DNA of 64,000 bases. Origin: DASRHT01 sp035650355 (GTDB taxonomy: Bacteria > Chloroflexota > Ktedonobacteria > Ktedonobacterales > Ktedonobacteraceae). Numbering within the stretch: position 1 is the first letter of the stretch; every line of letters begins with the position of its first letter. Positions 32,588 to 39,886 of this stretch are shown here, one piece after another. The notes beneath the pieces are model-generated. The model did not search any database, was not told the origin of the DNA, and saw nothing but the letters and a program-made list of their open reading frames with translations. Made by a program: the position numbers and the translations under genes. The stretch is from positions 141,994 through 205,993 of the forward strand of contig DASRHT010000101.1 in assembly GCA_035650355.1 (NCBI GenBank). The letters run 5' to 3'.

Positions 32588-32685
32588 CATTTTCACTTGA
32601 CATCCTCAGGTATGACCTATATAGTATGCCTCAAGGTGGCGACGAGAGTGAGTGGCTAGCTCGATCCGCTTGAGGATACTGAAAT
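32588..32685 (+). repeat. Dispersed ~97-bp intergenic element, copy 3
   Basis: The most diverged copy. TTGACA (32597-32602), 17 bp, TATAGT (32620-32625) on the plus strand. The 3' hairpin reads ATCC-GCTTGA-GGAT instead of ACCC-GCTTGA-GGGT, a paired change. It touches the stop codon of the Mrp gene and ends 62 bp before the M20 peptidase start, all in the same relative orientation as copies 1 and 2. Confidence 0.8.
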
Positions 32686-33632
32686 TAACTTTCTTCTTCG
32701 TCAGAGTCACTGTCCTTTGCGAATGCTTCTGCGTCAGAATTCCTGTCTTTTATAGATGATGCTTCATCGGTTGCCGCTTGCTGCTCTGCGTCTCGCGCTT
32801 GTTCAATCTCGTCAAGGGCCCTGGCAACGTTTGAGGCCAGGGTATGAAAAGCCAGCGCGACGGACGAGGTGGGCAGGCTTACTGTGACGGGACGACCATT
32901 GTCGCCTGTCGCGGCGGTTGGTGGGTGGAGCGGGATGGTGCTTAGCGTCGGCAGCTCGTCCAGCGAGCCGCGCCGTTCCTGGCTGGCGGGAAAGATCTCG
33001 ATCAGCTCGCCACAGTGGGGACAGCTAAAGCCGCTCATATTCGTGACCAGGCCCAGCACATGCACCCTGGCCTGACGAAACATTGCCAGGGCTTTGGCTG
33101 TATCGATGCGCGCCACATCCTGAGGGGTAGTGACCAGGATCGCGCCGCTGAGCGCCATTTCGCGCACCAGCGTGGCCTGTGGCTCCCCATTACCTGGCGG
33201 GAGATCGATGAGCAGGTAGTCGAGCGGCCCCCAGTTGACCATGTAGAGCAACTGGCGAATCAACATTCCCTGTACGTCTGGCATCGGGGCAACCGCTTGC
33301 TCCTCTCCCACAAAAAAGCCCACGGACATGACTTTGACGCCATAACGCAGCAAGGGCTGCAACATTTGCTCGGGGGCGAGTTTCTGCCTTTGCGCGAACG
33401 GAAGCGTACCACGCCAGCCGTGGGTCTCGCCGCGTTTGCGTACACCAAGCATAAGAGGGACACTGGGGCCGTAGGTATCGGCATCAAGTAATCCTACCGC
33501 CGCGCCTTGCTGAGCCAGAGCCACGGCGAGATTGACGCTCACCGTCGATTTCCCCACCCCCCCCTTGCCACTACCGATGACGATCAGGTGCTGGACGTTC
33601 TCTACACTTGTTTGTGTACGTTTCTGCTGCAC
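32685..33632 (-). CDS. mrp: Mrp/ApbC/NBP35-family P-loop ATPase
   Basis: 315 residues from the GTG at 33632, with TGGAG 8 bp upstream; a TTG at 33647 is an alternative. Deviant Walker A GSGKGGVGKST near the N-terminus, switch I/II DADTYGPSVP and LIDLPPGNGE, and the CxxC pair in SGFSCPHCGEL that bridges an [4Fe-4S] cluster between two subunits. It is an iron-sulfur cluster carrier/assembly ATPase. The last ~45 residues are an unusual Asp/Glu/Ser-rich tail (DSDEEES). Confidence 0.93.
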   Translation of the reverse strand: MQQKRTQTSVENVQHLIVIGSGKGGVGKSTVSVNLAVALAQQGAAVGLLDADTYGPSVPLMLGVRKRGETHGWRGTLPFAQRQKLAPEQMLQPLLRYGVKVMSVGFFVGEEQAVAPMPDVQGMLIRQLLYMVNWGPLDYLLIDLPPGNGEPQATLVREMALSGAILVTTPQDVARIDTAKALAMFRQARVHVLGLVTNMSGFSCPHCGELIEIFPASQERRGSLDELPTLSTIPLHPPTAATGDNGRPVTVSLPTSSVALAFHTLASNVARALDEIEQARDAEQQAATDEASSIKDRNSDAEAFAKDSDSDEEES

Positions 33633-33693
33633 GCTATTACTCCACAAGTTTGCTGATGTTTCTTCGGGGCAGATAAAGCTTTTTTATGAACTA

Positions 33694-33855
33694 TTAACTT
33701 TGTTTCTTCTTAGCACCTTCTATCTGTGTCTCATTAATACTATTTAGTAGATCCTCAAGTAGCTCTTTCATCAGATTTAATGCTTCTACTTCGGTCATAT
33801 GGATAGGTTTTGTTATACTTTTTCCAAAAACACATTTTTCAACCATTTCGTTCAT
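33694..33855 (-). CDS. Small 53-residue protein coupled to the nuclease/NTPase gene
   Basis: The ATG overlaps the TGA of the upstream gene (ATGA at 33852-33855), a sign of coupled translation. The product begins MNEMVEKCVFGKSI and has an amphipathic helix EVEALNLMKELLEDLLNSIN and a Lys-rich end. It is shorter than usual annotation limits. Either it is a real partner protein, or it is the out-of-frame remnant of a longer upstream protein. Confidence 0.55.
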   Translation of the reverse strand: MNEMVEKCVFGKSITKPIHMTEVEALNLMKELLEDLLNSINETQIEGAKKKQS

Positions 33856-34841
33856 AAGCAGCGCCCAATCTTCTGTAGCAGGTTTTGCCTTTGTTTTCTA
33901 AAACGGTTTATCTCAACTTCAAAACAGCCTCGTAGTATTTCGGGGCTGTAGGGGTCCGCTTTATCTCGAAATTCTAAAGCAAGTTTATCTATGACTAACT
34001 CTGCGAGGTGCTGTTCTTCAGCTTGATTCCGCTCAATCTCTTTAGTGGAGTGATTGATCAGGTCAACAATCGTACAAATATTGCAGTTTGGTTGAGCTTT
34101 TCTACTAAATCGATGAATAAAAGTGCTTTTCCCTGCGCCGACGTTACCAACCAAAAGAATAGTTTTAGGGTGCCTTGAATGAGATTGGAAGTCTAGCTCC
34201 TTTTCTAAAGAGTCATTATCAGCTTCTTCTATTGTCATATCCAGTTCATCTAGTCTTGCATCATATTGCAGAATTTGCTGAAGTTCTCGCGAAAATTCAT
34301 TAGTTGTGTAATCCTCAACATAACAATACTCTAGCATTTTTTCTTGGCCTGGCCGAGTGATATCCCCCATGAACTGATCAAAAATGGCCCTGATAACTTG
34401 CCTATGAGGTGCTTGCCCTATATTAGTAGATTGGCCGATTTCCTCCTGTGGATGTATAGTTATATTAGGTCTAATGAGCATCATGCTTGCAAATTTTTCT
34501 TCAAGGCTATTATTTCTAATTGCCTCACGAGAAATCAGGCCATAAAAATCGTTAAACCTTATAGATTTAGGGAAAGAACCGATAAACCCGATTCTTTTTG
34601 CTTCAACAATAAGACGTGCCTGATTTTCTATAGAAAGCCTATAATCTGTATAATTTCCTGTTGAAGTGACTTTCTCTGGCTTATACTCGTGTCTCTGCCA
34701 ACCAAGAATGCTCAACACTTCATCTATGATGAGCAACCTTATTGTGGCTTCATTCTCACCACATAGTTTGTTGACAAGCTCTCCATCGACTAACTGTTTC
34801 ATCTGACTTACAGCATGTTCAAGTTGACTGTTAGCATCCAT
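33852..34841 (-). CDS. HSDR_N-like nuclease fused to a P-loop NTPase (possibly truncated)
   Basis: 329 residues, AT-rich. The N-terminal ~130 residues match the type I restriction R-subunit N-terminal (PD-D/ExK) pattern: IDEVLSILGW, YTDYRLSI (Asp), LIVEAKRIGF (E-x-K). The C-terminal third has Walker A LLVGNVGAGKST (about 231-242) and a following TIVDLINHS strand. It stops only ~90 residues after the P-loop, short for a full NTPase domain, so truncation is possible. Such fusions occur among defence genes. It lies alone with the 53-residue gene in an islet whose base content differs from its neighbours. Confidence 0.65.
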   Translation of the reverse strand: MDANSQLEHAVSQMKQLVDGELVNKLCGENEATIRLLIIDEVLSILGWQRHEYKPEKVTSTGNYTDYRLSIENQARLIVEAKRIGFIGSFPKSIRFNDFYGLISREAIRNNSLEEKFASMMLIRPNITIHPQEEIGQSTNIGQAPHRQVIRAIFDQFMGDITRPGQEKMLEYCYVEDYTTNEFSRELQQILQYDARLDELDMTIEEADNDSLEKELDFQSHSRHPKTILLVGNVGAGKSTFIHRFSRKAQPNCNICTIVDLINHSTKEIERNQAEEQHLAELVIDKLALEFRDKADPYSPEILRGCFEVEINRFRKQRQNLLQKIGRCL

Positions 34842-35007
34842 GACGACTTCACCTCAACTAGTTAAACTACCGTTTTTCTCACAGTATGTTTGTTTTGATA
34901 TTGTCAATTACCATCACTTTTCGCCTATTAATCAGCTCATGAGTCGTAACAGCACCTGAATTATACATTAGCTCAGTACTGATGACAATGGAAGCAAATA
35001 AGTATTC

Positions 35008-35165
35008 CGGGCTTCGCAAAAGTGGTCTTTTCATCCTGAACGGCTCGCTTGCGAGCCGTTGGGGAGAGGAAGGTGCTGGTTGTGGGCACAGCCAGCACCT
35101 TCCTCTCCCTGTGAGCGCCTTTGGCGCGAGCAGTCAGCGCGTGCAGCGACGTTTGCGAAGCCCTG
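35008..35165. mobile_element. Palindromic MITE-like element, copy C
   Basis: About 158 bp with inverted ends GGGCTTCGCAAA / TTTGCGAAGCCC and a central hairpin (GAGAGGAAGGTGCTGG with its complement). Perfect 10-bp direct repeats ATAAGTATTC flank it at 34998-35007 and 35166-35175. The ends start like those of copies A and B (CAGGGCTT), but the interior differs. It lies between the nuclease gene and eboD. The remaining parts of 34842-35317 show no gene. Confidence 0.82.
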
Positions 35166-35317
35166 ATAAGTATTCGAAGTTGCAGAGGTATTTGTTCTTG
35201 CACCCCCAGGAGCATTACAGAAAATCCCATGCTTTGCCGATAGTTAGTAGTAGCAGATCAGGCTTATGAATAATTTTTTAGGGATGTTATAGATGTTGGA
35301 GGATATGGGGCCAGGAT

Positions 35318-36496
35318 ATGCAGCCGCTTCATCAAACTGTGCAGGTGACTCACCGCTATTCTGTCTACTTTACCGAGCAGCTTTTTGCACGCGATAATAC
35401 TCTTTTGCGCGATGTGCTCGGCATAGATGCTGTACTGAAAAAGATACTGTGTGTCGTCGATCAGGGGCTGTGGCGGCACCATCCCGATTTGCTGGATACG
35501 CTTCAGGTCTATTTCCGCGCTCACTATACCTCGCTGCGGCTGGTATGCTCCCCCTTGATTTTTCAGGGCGGCGAGGACGCCAAAAACAACCCGGCGAACG
35601 TGGCAATGGTGCAGGAGGCTATCCATTTGCATGGAATTTGTCGCCATTCTTATGTGATGGCGATTGGCGGCGGAGCAGTGCTTGATATGGTGGGCTATGC
35701 CGCGGCGACAGCGCATCGGGGGGTGCGATTGATTCGTGTGCCGACAACAGTGCTGGCGCAGAATGACGCGGGCATAGGAGTCAAGAATAGCGTCAATGCT
35801 TTTGGCAAGAAGAATTTTCTGGGGACATTTGCGCCTCCTTCTCTCGTCTTTAACGACGCCCATTTTTTGCAAACCCTGTCCCTGCGCGACTGGCGCTGCG
35901 GTATCGCAGAAGCGATCAAAGTGGCGCTGCTCAAGGATGCCGCGTTCTTTGATTTCATTGAGGCGCAAGCAAAGCCGCTGATGCAGCGCGATATGACGGT
36001 AATGCGCCAGTTAATTTATCGCTGCGCGCAACTTCACCTGGAGCACATTGTACATGGCGGCGATCCATTCGAGTCCGGTTCTTCAAGGCCGCTGGACTTT
36101 GGTCACTGGGCGGCGCATAAGCTGGAGCAACTTTCCGGCTATGCGCTGCGACATGGGGAGGCGGTTGCGCTGGGGATAGCCCTTGACTCGACCTATGCCT
36201 ACCTGGAAGGCTGGCTCTATGAACAGGATTGGCAGCGTATCCTGGAACTGCTCTCAACGCTGGGTTTCGCTCTTTTTACCCCCGAACTAAGTCAATATCT
36301 TGATTACCTGAATGATCCACGCTGCATTTTTTCAGGGTTGAACGAGTTTCGGGAGCACCTGGGCGGTCAGCTTACGCTCCCCTTGCTAGAGGGCATCGGA
36401 AGATGCATTGAAGTCAACGATGTGTACAAAGAAACGATGAAAGAAAGTATTGCCCTGCTCGAAATGTATCAATCTTCCTTGCAGCCGACCTCGTAG
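35318..36496 (+). CDS. eboD: EboD, 3-dehydroquinate-synthase-like cyclase
   Basis: 392 residues of the sugar-phosphate cyclase superfamily (dehydroquinate synthase / 2-epi-5-epi-valiolone synthase relatives). The NAD-binding AIGGGAVLDMVGYAAA, the GIGVKNSVNAFGKKNFLG stretch and metal ligands in EAIKVALL, LDFGHWAAHKLE and LRHGEAVALG are in place. It opens a six-gene plus-strand operon whose order (eboD, small gene, eboB, eboE, eboC, eboF) identifies the ebo cluster. The substrate in ebo systems is not established. Its stop codon TAG lies inside a GTAGGG-type dispersed repeat (36493-36517). Confidence 0.88.
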   Translation: MQPLHQTVQVTHRYSVYFTEQLFARDNTLLRDVLGIDAVLKKILCVVDQGLWRHHPDLLDTLQVYFRAHYTSLRLVCSPLIFQGGEDAKNNPANVAMVQEAIHLHGICRHSYVMAIGGGAVLDMVGYAAATAHRGVRLIRVPTTVLAQNDAGIGVKNSVNAFGKKNFLGTFAPPSLVFNDAHFLQTLSLRDWRCGIAEAIKVALLKDAAFFDFIEAQAKPLMQRDMTVMRQLIYRCAQLHLEHIVHGGDPFESGSSRPLDFGHWAAHKLEQLSGYALRHGEAVALGIALDSTYAYLEGWLYEQDWQRILELLSTLGFALFTPELSQYLDYLNDPRCIFSGLNEFREHLGGQLTLPLLEGIGRCIEVNDVYKETMKESIALLEMYQSSLQPTS

Positions 36497-36517
36497 GGAT
36501 CAAGTTTACCGCGTCCA
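36493..36517. repeat. GTAGGGA...GCGTCC dispersed repeat at the eboD stop
   Basis: GTAGGGATCAAGTTTACCGC plus GTCC. Relatives are at 37720-37744 (after eboB) and 47275-47299 (inside a glycosyltransferase gene). The TAG of the repeat is the stop codon of eboD. Confidence 0.7.
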
Positions 36518-36565
36518 GCGTCGTTGGTCGGCTGGATATCAGATTACAGCTTGTAGGAGAAGAGG

Positions 36566-36877
36566 ATGAATAAATGGGAGGATACCTGCTTGCTGAGCCA
36601 GCGGCAACTGGTTGATGAGTATTTTATAGAGATGCGGGCCAAACTGCTGGATGTGGCCGCCTTTCTGGACCGCCTGGATCGCTCGGTTGAGCGCAATGCC
36701 GAGGAGGATTTCAGGATGGTGGCGATGCAGTTGGCGTTGCGTATGTTATCGGAGGCAGCATCTGATCGCGTCTACTCGCTGCAAATGCTCTTCAGCGATG
36801 CGACAACCGAACCATTGGCGAAGCTGGATCAGAAAAGTGCGTTTGGGGCATTTAACAATCGAAGAAGCGAGGGCTGA
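36566..36877 (+). CDS. Small helical protein in the eboA position of the ebo operon
   Basis: 103 residues, all helical: RQLVDEYFIEMRAKLLDVAA, FLDRLDRSVER, DFRMVAMQLALRMLSEA. It lies between eboD and eboB (2 bp before the eboB start), with AGGAGAAGAGG before its ATG. EboA proteins are usually longer, so it may be a shortened EboA or a different small ebo-associated protein. I assign no symbol. Confidence 0.75.
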   Translation: MNKWEDTCLLSQRQLVDEYFIEMRAKLLDVAAFLDRLDRSVERNAEEDFRMVAMQLALRMLSEAASDRVYSLQMLFSDATTEPLAKLDQKSAFGAFNNRRSEG

Positions 36878-36879
36878 TA

Positions 36880-37710
36880 ATGCAGTATGTTGATATTCAC
36901 GCTCATATGAGCTCCAGAACCACTGATGATTACGAGCATATGGCGCTGACGGGCTGTGTTGCCCTGACAGAGCCGGCTTTCTGGGCCGGGCATGATCGTC
37001 TCTCGCCAGAGGTCTTTGCCGACTATTTCAATCGTTTGACCAGCTTTGAGCCTGCGCGAGCTGCTAAATATGGTATTCAGCACTACTGCTGGCTGTGCCT
37101 CAATCCGAAAGAGGGGGAAGATCGGGATATGGCGCGAGAGGTGCTGGCGCTGATCCCATCGTTTCTTGAGCGGGCCAATGTGCTTGGCATCGGCGAGATT
37201 GGCCTGAACCGGGTCACCTATAACGAGATAGCGACGTTCACGGACCATGTTGAGCTGGCATTGCGCTATGATCAGCTTATTCATATCCACACCCCTCACC
37301 TGGAAGATAAGTATAAAGGGACCAGTGTGATTGTTAATACGCTGCTGGCGGAGCGTCGCGTCAAGCCTGGGCGCGTACTGGTAGATCATGCGGAGGAGCA
37401 TACCATCGGAATGATCTTGAAGCATGGCTTCTGGACGGGGCTGACGCTCTATCCGCAGACGAAGACTTCGGCGGCGCGTGCGGTGGACATGATTGAGATC
37501 TATGGCAGCGAGCGCGTCTGTGTGGCCTCCGCCTGTGATTGGGGTCCCAGCCTGCCCACGGCTATCCCGCATTTTGTACTGGAGATGCGCCGTCGCGGGC
37601 ACTCCGAACGCCTGATCCAGAAGATCGTCTACGAGAATCCGGTGGAGTTCCTCAGCCAGTCGCCCCGGTTTCGCCTGGCAACGAGCGCGAGCTTGGCACA
37701 GGTTTTGTAA
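36880..37710 (+). CDS. eboB: EboB, TatD-like metal-dependent hydrolase
   Basis: 276 residues, TIM-barrel amidohydrolase fold of the TatD group. Metal ligands: YVDIHAHMSS at the N-terminus, GIGEIGLNR (Glu), HIHTPH, LVDHAEEH and CDWGPS near the C-terminus. The substrate is unknown. It is a standard member of the ebo cluster. Its stop is followed by a dispersed repeat (37720-37744) before eboE. Confidence 0.88.
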   Translation: MQYVDIHAHMSSRTTDDYEHMALTGCVALTEPAFWAGHDRLSPEVFADYFNRLTSFEPARAAKYGIQHYCWLCLNPKEGEDRDMAREVLALIPSFLERANVLGIGEIGLNRVTYNEIATFTDHVELALRYDQLIHIHTPHLEDKYKGTSVIVNTLLAERRVKPGRVLVDHAEEHTIGMILKHGFWTGLTLYPQTKTSAARAVDMIEIYGSERVCVASACDWGPSLPTAIPHFVLEMRRRGHSERLIQKIVYENPVEFLSQSPRFRLATSASLAQVL

Positions 37711-37719
37711 ATGGCGGTC

Positions 37720-37744
37720 GGTAGGGACCCGCTTTAGCACGTCC
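37720..37744. repeat. GTAGGGACC...ACGTCC dispersed repeat between eboB and eboE
   Basis: GTAGGGACCCGCTTTAGCAC plus GTCC; same family as 36493-36517 and 47275-47299. Confidence 0.7.
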
Positions 37745-37770
37745 AACTAATTGAAGGAGAGGCAGGCGTT

Positions 37771-39009
37771 ATGCGTGTGCATGTAGATACGGGGCCGGAT
37801 GCATTGTTCCACCTGACATATTGCACCAATATCCATCCTGGCAATGGATGGAGCGAGGTCTATGCCAATCTGCAACGATACGGCCCCGCGCTGAAGCAGC
37901 GCCTCGCGCCTGATGCTAATTTTGGCGTCGGGTTACGTCTCTCGGGGAAAGAGAGTCGCGAACTGTTGCATGGAGAGCGACTGCAACAGTTCCTGCAATT
38001 TCTCCAGGTGCAAGGACTTTACGTATTTACGCTCAATGGCTTTCCATACGGTCCGTTTCATCAGTTACCGGTCAAGGCCAACGTCTATACCCCGGACTGG
38101 CGCGATGATGAGCGCGTGCAGTATACCCTGCGCCTGATTGAGATCCTGGCGTTTTTGCTGCCTGATGGCATCGAAGGCAGTATTTCCACCTGCCCCCTTG
38201 CCTACAAGGGCGTGGACGTAGGGCGGGGGCAAGCCCCGCCCCTACCAAACCCTGCTATGTGGGAATGTCTTACCCGTAACATCGTACACGTTGCGGAGGT
38301 GCTGGTGCGGCTGAAGCAGGAGTGCGACAAGTTCATCTGCCTCGCGCTCGAACCGGAGCCGGACTGCCTGCTGGAAAATAGCGATGAGGTTACTCAATTC
38401 TACACGCGCTGGCTGCTGACGATGGGAGCTGAGATACTGGCAAGCGCCCTCGCGATCTCTAAAGAGAAGGCGTGTTCTCACCTGCTTGAGCATATCAGGG
38501 TTTGCCTGGATACCTGTCATCTGGCTGTAGCGTATGAAGAGCCTGTCGTCGTGCTGGAGCGTTTTGAGCGCATCGGCATCAAAGTGGGGAAGGTCCAGCT
38601 CAGTTCGGCCCTGAAAATTACCTTTCCTGATGATGAACTGTCGCGGGCAGAGATCAGCCGCGCGTTGGAGCCGTTTGCTGAATCAACTTATCTCCATCAG
38701 GTTGTACAGCAGAATCGTGATGGCACGTTCGAGCGTTACCCCGATCTGGTGATGCCCTGTGCCTCAGATTGCCATATGGAGCAGTGGCGCGTTCATTTTC
38801 ACGTCCCGATTTTCATCGGCCAATTCTCCCTGTTCCAATCGACGCAAGACGTGATTATAGCTATGCTCAAGTTATTGATGCAAAAACGCTTCTGTCGTCA
38901 CCTGGAGATAGAGACTTACACCTGGAATGTGCTGCCTGGCGAGCTAAAAATAGATGTGGCGTCGATGATTGCCCGTGAATATGAGTGGGTATTGGGGAAT
39001 CTGCTGTGA
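37771..39009 (+). CDS. eboE: EboE, sugar-isomerase-like TIM-barrel protein ('metabolite traffic protein')
   Basis: 412 residues related to the xylose-isomerase-like TIM barrel: FHLTYCTNIHPGNGW at the start, LYVFTLNGFPYG, LALEPEPDCLLE, VCLDTCHLAVAYE, VQLSSALK and a C-terminal LEIETYTWNVLP are the conserved ebo-type motifs. At residues 150-159 (VGRGQAPPLP) the codons are made by an inserted GTAGGG-type palindromic repeat (38218-38246), which keeps the frame. ATG with AAGGAGAGG ahead; the end overlaps the eboC start. Confidence 0.88.
   Translation: MRVHVDTGPDALFHLTYCTNIHPGNGWSEVYANLQRYGPALKQRLAPDANFGVGLRLSGKESRELLHGERLQQFLQFLQVQGLYVFTLNGFPYGPFHQLPVKANVYTPDWRDDERVQYTLRLIEILAFLLPDGIEGSISTCPLAYKGVDVGRGQAPPLPNPAMWECLTRNIVHVAEVLVRLKQECDKFICLALEPEPDCLLENSDEVTQFYTRWLLTMGAEILASALAISKEKACSHLLEHIRVCLDTCHLAVAYEEPVVVLERFERIGIKVGKVQLSSALKITFPDDELSRAEISRALEPFAESTYLHQVVQQNRDGTFERYPDLVMPCASDCHMEQWRVHFHVPIFIGQFSLFQSTQDVIIAMLKLLMQKRFCRHLEIETYTWNVLPGELKIDVASMIAREYEWVLGNLL
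38218..38246. repeat. Palindromic GTAGGGCGGGGGCAAGCCCC repeat inside eboE
   Basis: GTAGGGCGGGGGCAAGCCCC followed by GCCCCTACC, nearly self-complementary. The same repeat occurs at 44681-44707 (flippase 3' end), in part at 46569-46596 (glycosyltransferase) and in a variant at 50388-50413. Here it lies in frame within a coding sequence. Confidence 0.8.
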
Positions 39010-39884
39010 GCAAGATGGCTATCATGCTCAGGTCGTGGCGCAAGACCTTGCAGGGCCATCTTGCTCTGGCCCGCATTTCTAACAGTCCCACGGTGGTGAG
39101 CAATACGCTCGCCGGCGCGGCTCTGGGAGGCATTATCTGGCCGGATGTGCGCGTGGGGCTGGTGGCAAGCGCGATGGTGCTATTCTATAGCGCGGGGATG
39201 TATCTCAATGACCTGCTGGATTACGCCATCGATTGCGCTGAGAGGCCGGAGCGACCGCTGCCAGCCGGTATGATCTCGCGCCCGTCGGTCGTAGCAGGGG
39301 TCATCGCGCTATTCGCTAGCGGCTGTATCTTATTATGGAGCATTGGCCCGGCTTTATTCCTCTGCGGACTGATACTGATCGCCTTAATTATCTGTTATGA
39401 TCGCTGGCACAAAACGAATCCTGCCAGCCCTCTTCTCATGGCATTGTGCCGTTTGATGGTCTATGCCGTTGCATTTTTCTCCGCATCCTCTCAGACGTTG
39501 TTCCCGTTGCTGATACCGGGGGAACTGCTGCTCTGTTATGTGATTGCCTTGACGTCGCTGGCTAAAGTCGAGCTAAAGCCGAAAGCGATCCATTGCGGGA
39601 TCATTCTCATGCTCTTCTTGCCGGCCATATATTTCATGCTGCAATTATCCGCTCTCACTCTCGGCTTATCCCTGTTCTTTACCTCCTGGGTTACATATAG
39701 CCTTTCCCTCGTCTATCGTTCAGCGCCGAGCCAGGTTGGTCGTGCCGTGGGCCAGTTAATCGCGGGGATATCTTTGTTGGATAGTATGATACTGGCGACT
39801 ATGGGAAGCATCTACGGAGTCATTGTTGCTCTGGCGTCATTTGGCCTGACGCTCTTTTTGCAACGCTATGTCAGGGGAACGTGA
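39006..39884 (+). CDS. eboC: EboC, UbiA-like prenyltransferase
   Basis: About 292 residues from the GTG at 39006 (GTGA overlap with the eboE stop); the frame begins at ATG 38985. Eight to nine membrane spans. The first Asp-rich motif MYLNDLLDYAIDCAERPERP (about 65-85) matches NDxxDxxxD of UbiA enzymes. The second motif is much less clear, as is usual for EboC. It probably attaches a lipid chain to, or handles, the ebo substrate in the cytoplasmic membrane. Confidence 0.87.
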   Translation: MSKMAIMLRSWRKTLQGHLALARISNSPTVVSNTLAGAALGGIIWPDVRVGLVASAMVLFYSAGMYLNDLLDYAIDCAERPERPLPAGMISRPSVVAGVIALFASGCILLWSIGPALFLCGLILIALIICYDRWHKTNPASPLLMALCRLMVYAVAFFSASSQTLFPLLIPGELLLCYVIALTSLAKVELKPKAIHCGIILMLFLPAIYFMLQLSALTLGLSLFFTSWVTYSLSLVYRSAPSQVGRAVGQLIAGISLLDSMILATMGSIYGVIVALASFGLTLFLQRYVRGT

Positions 39885-39886
39885 AG

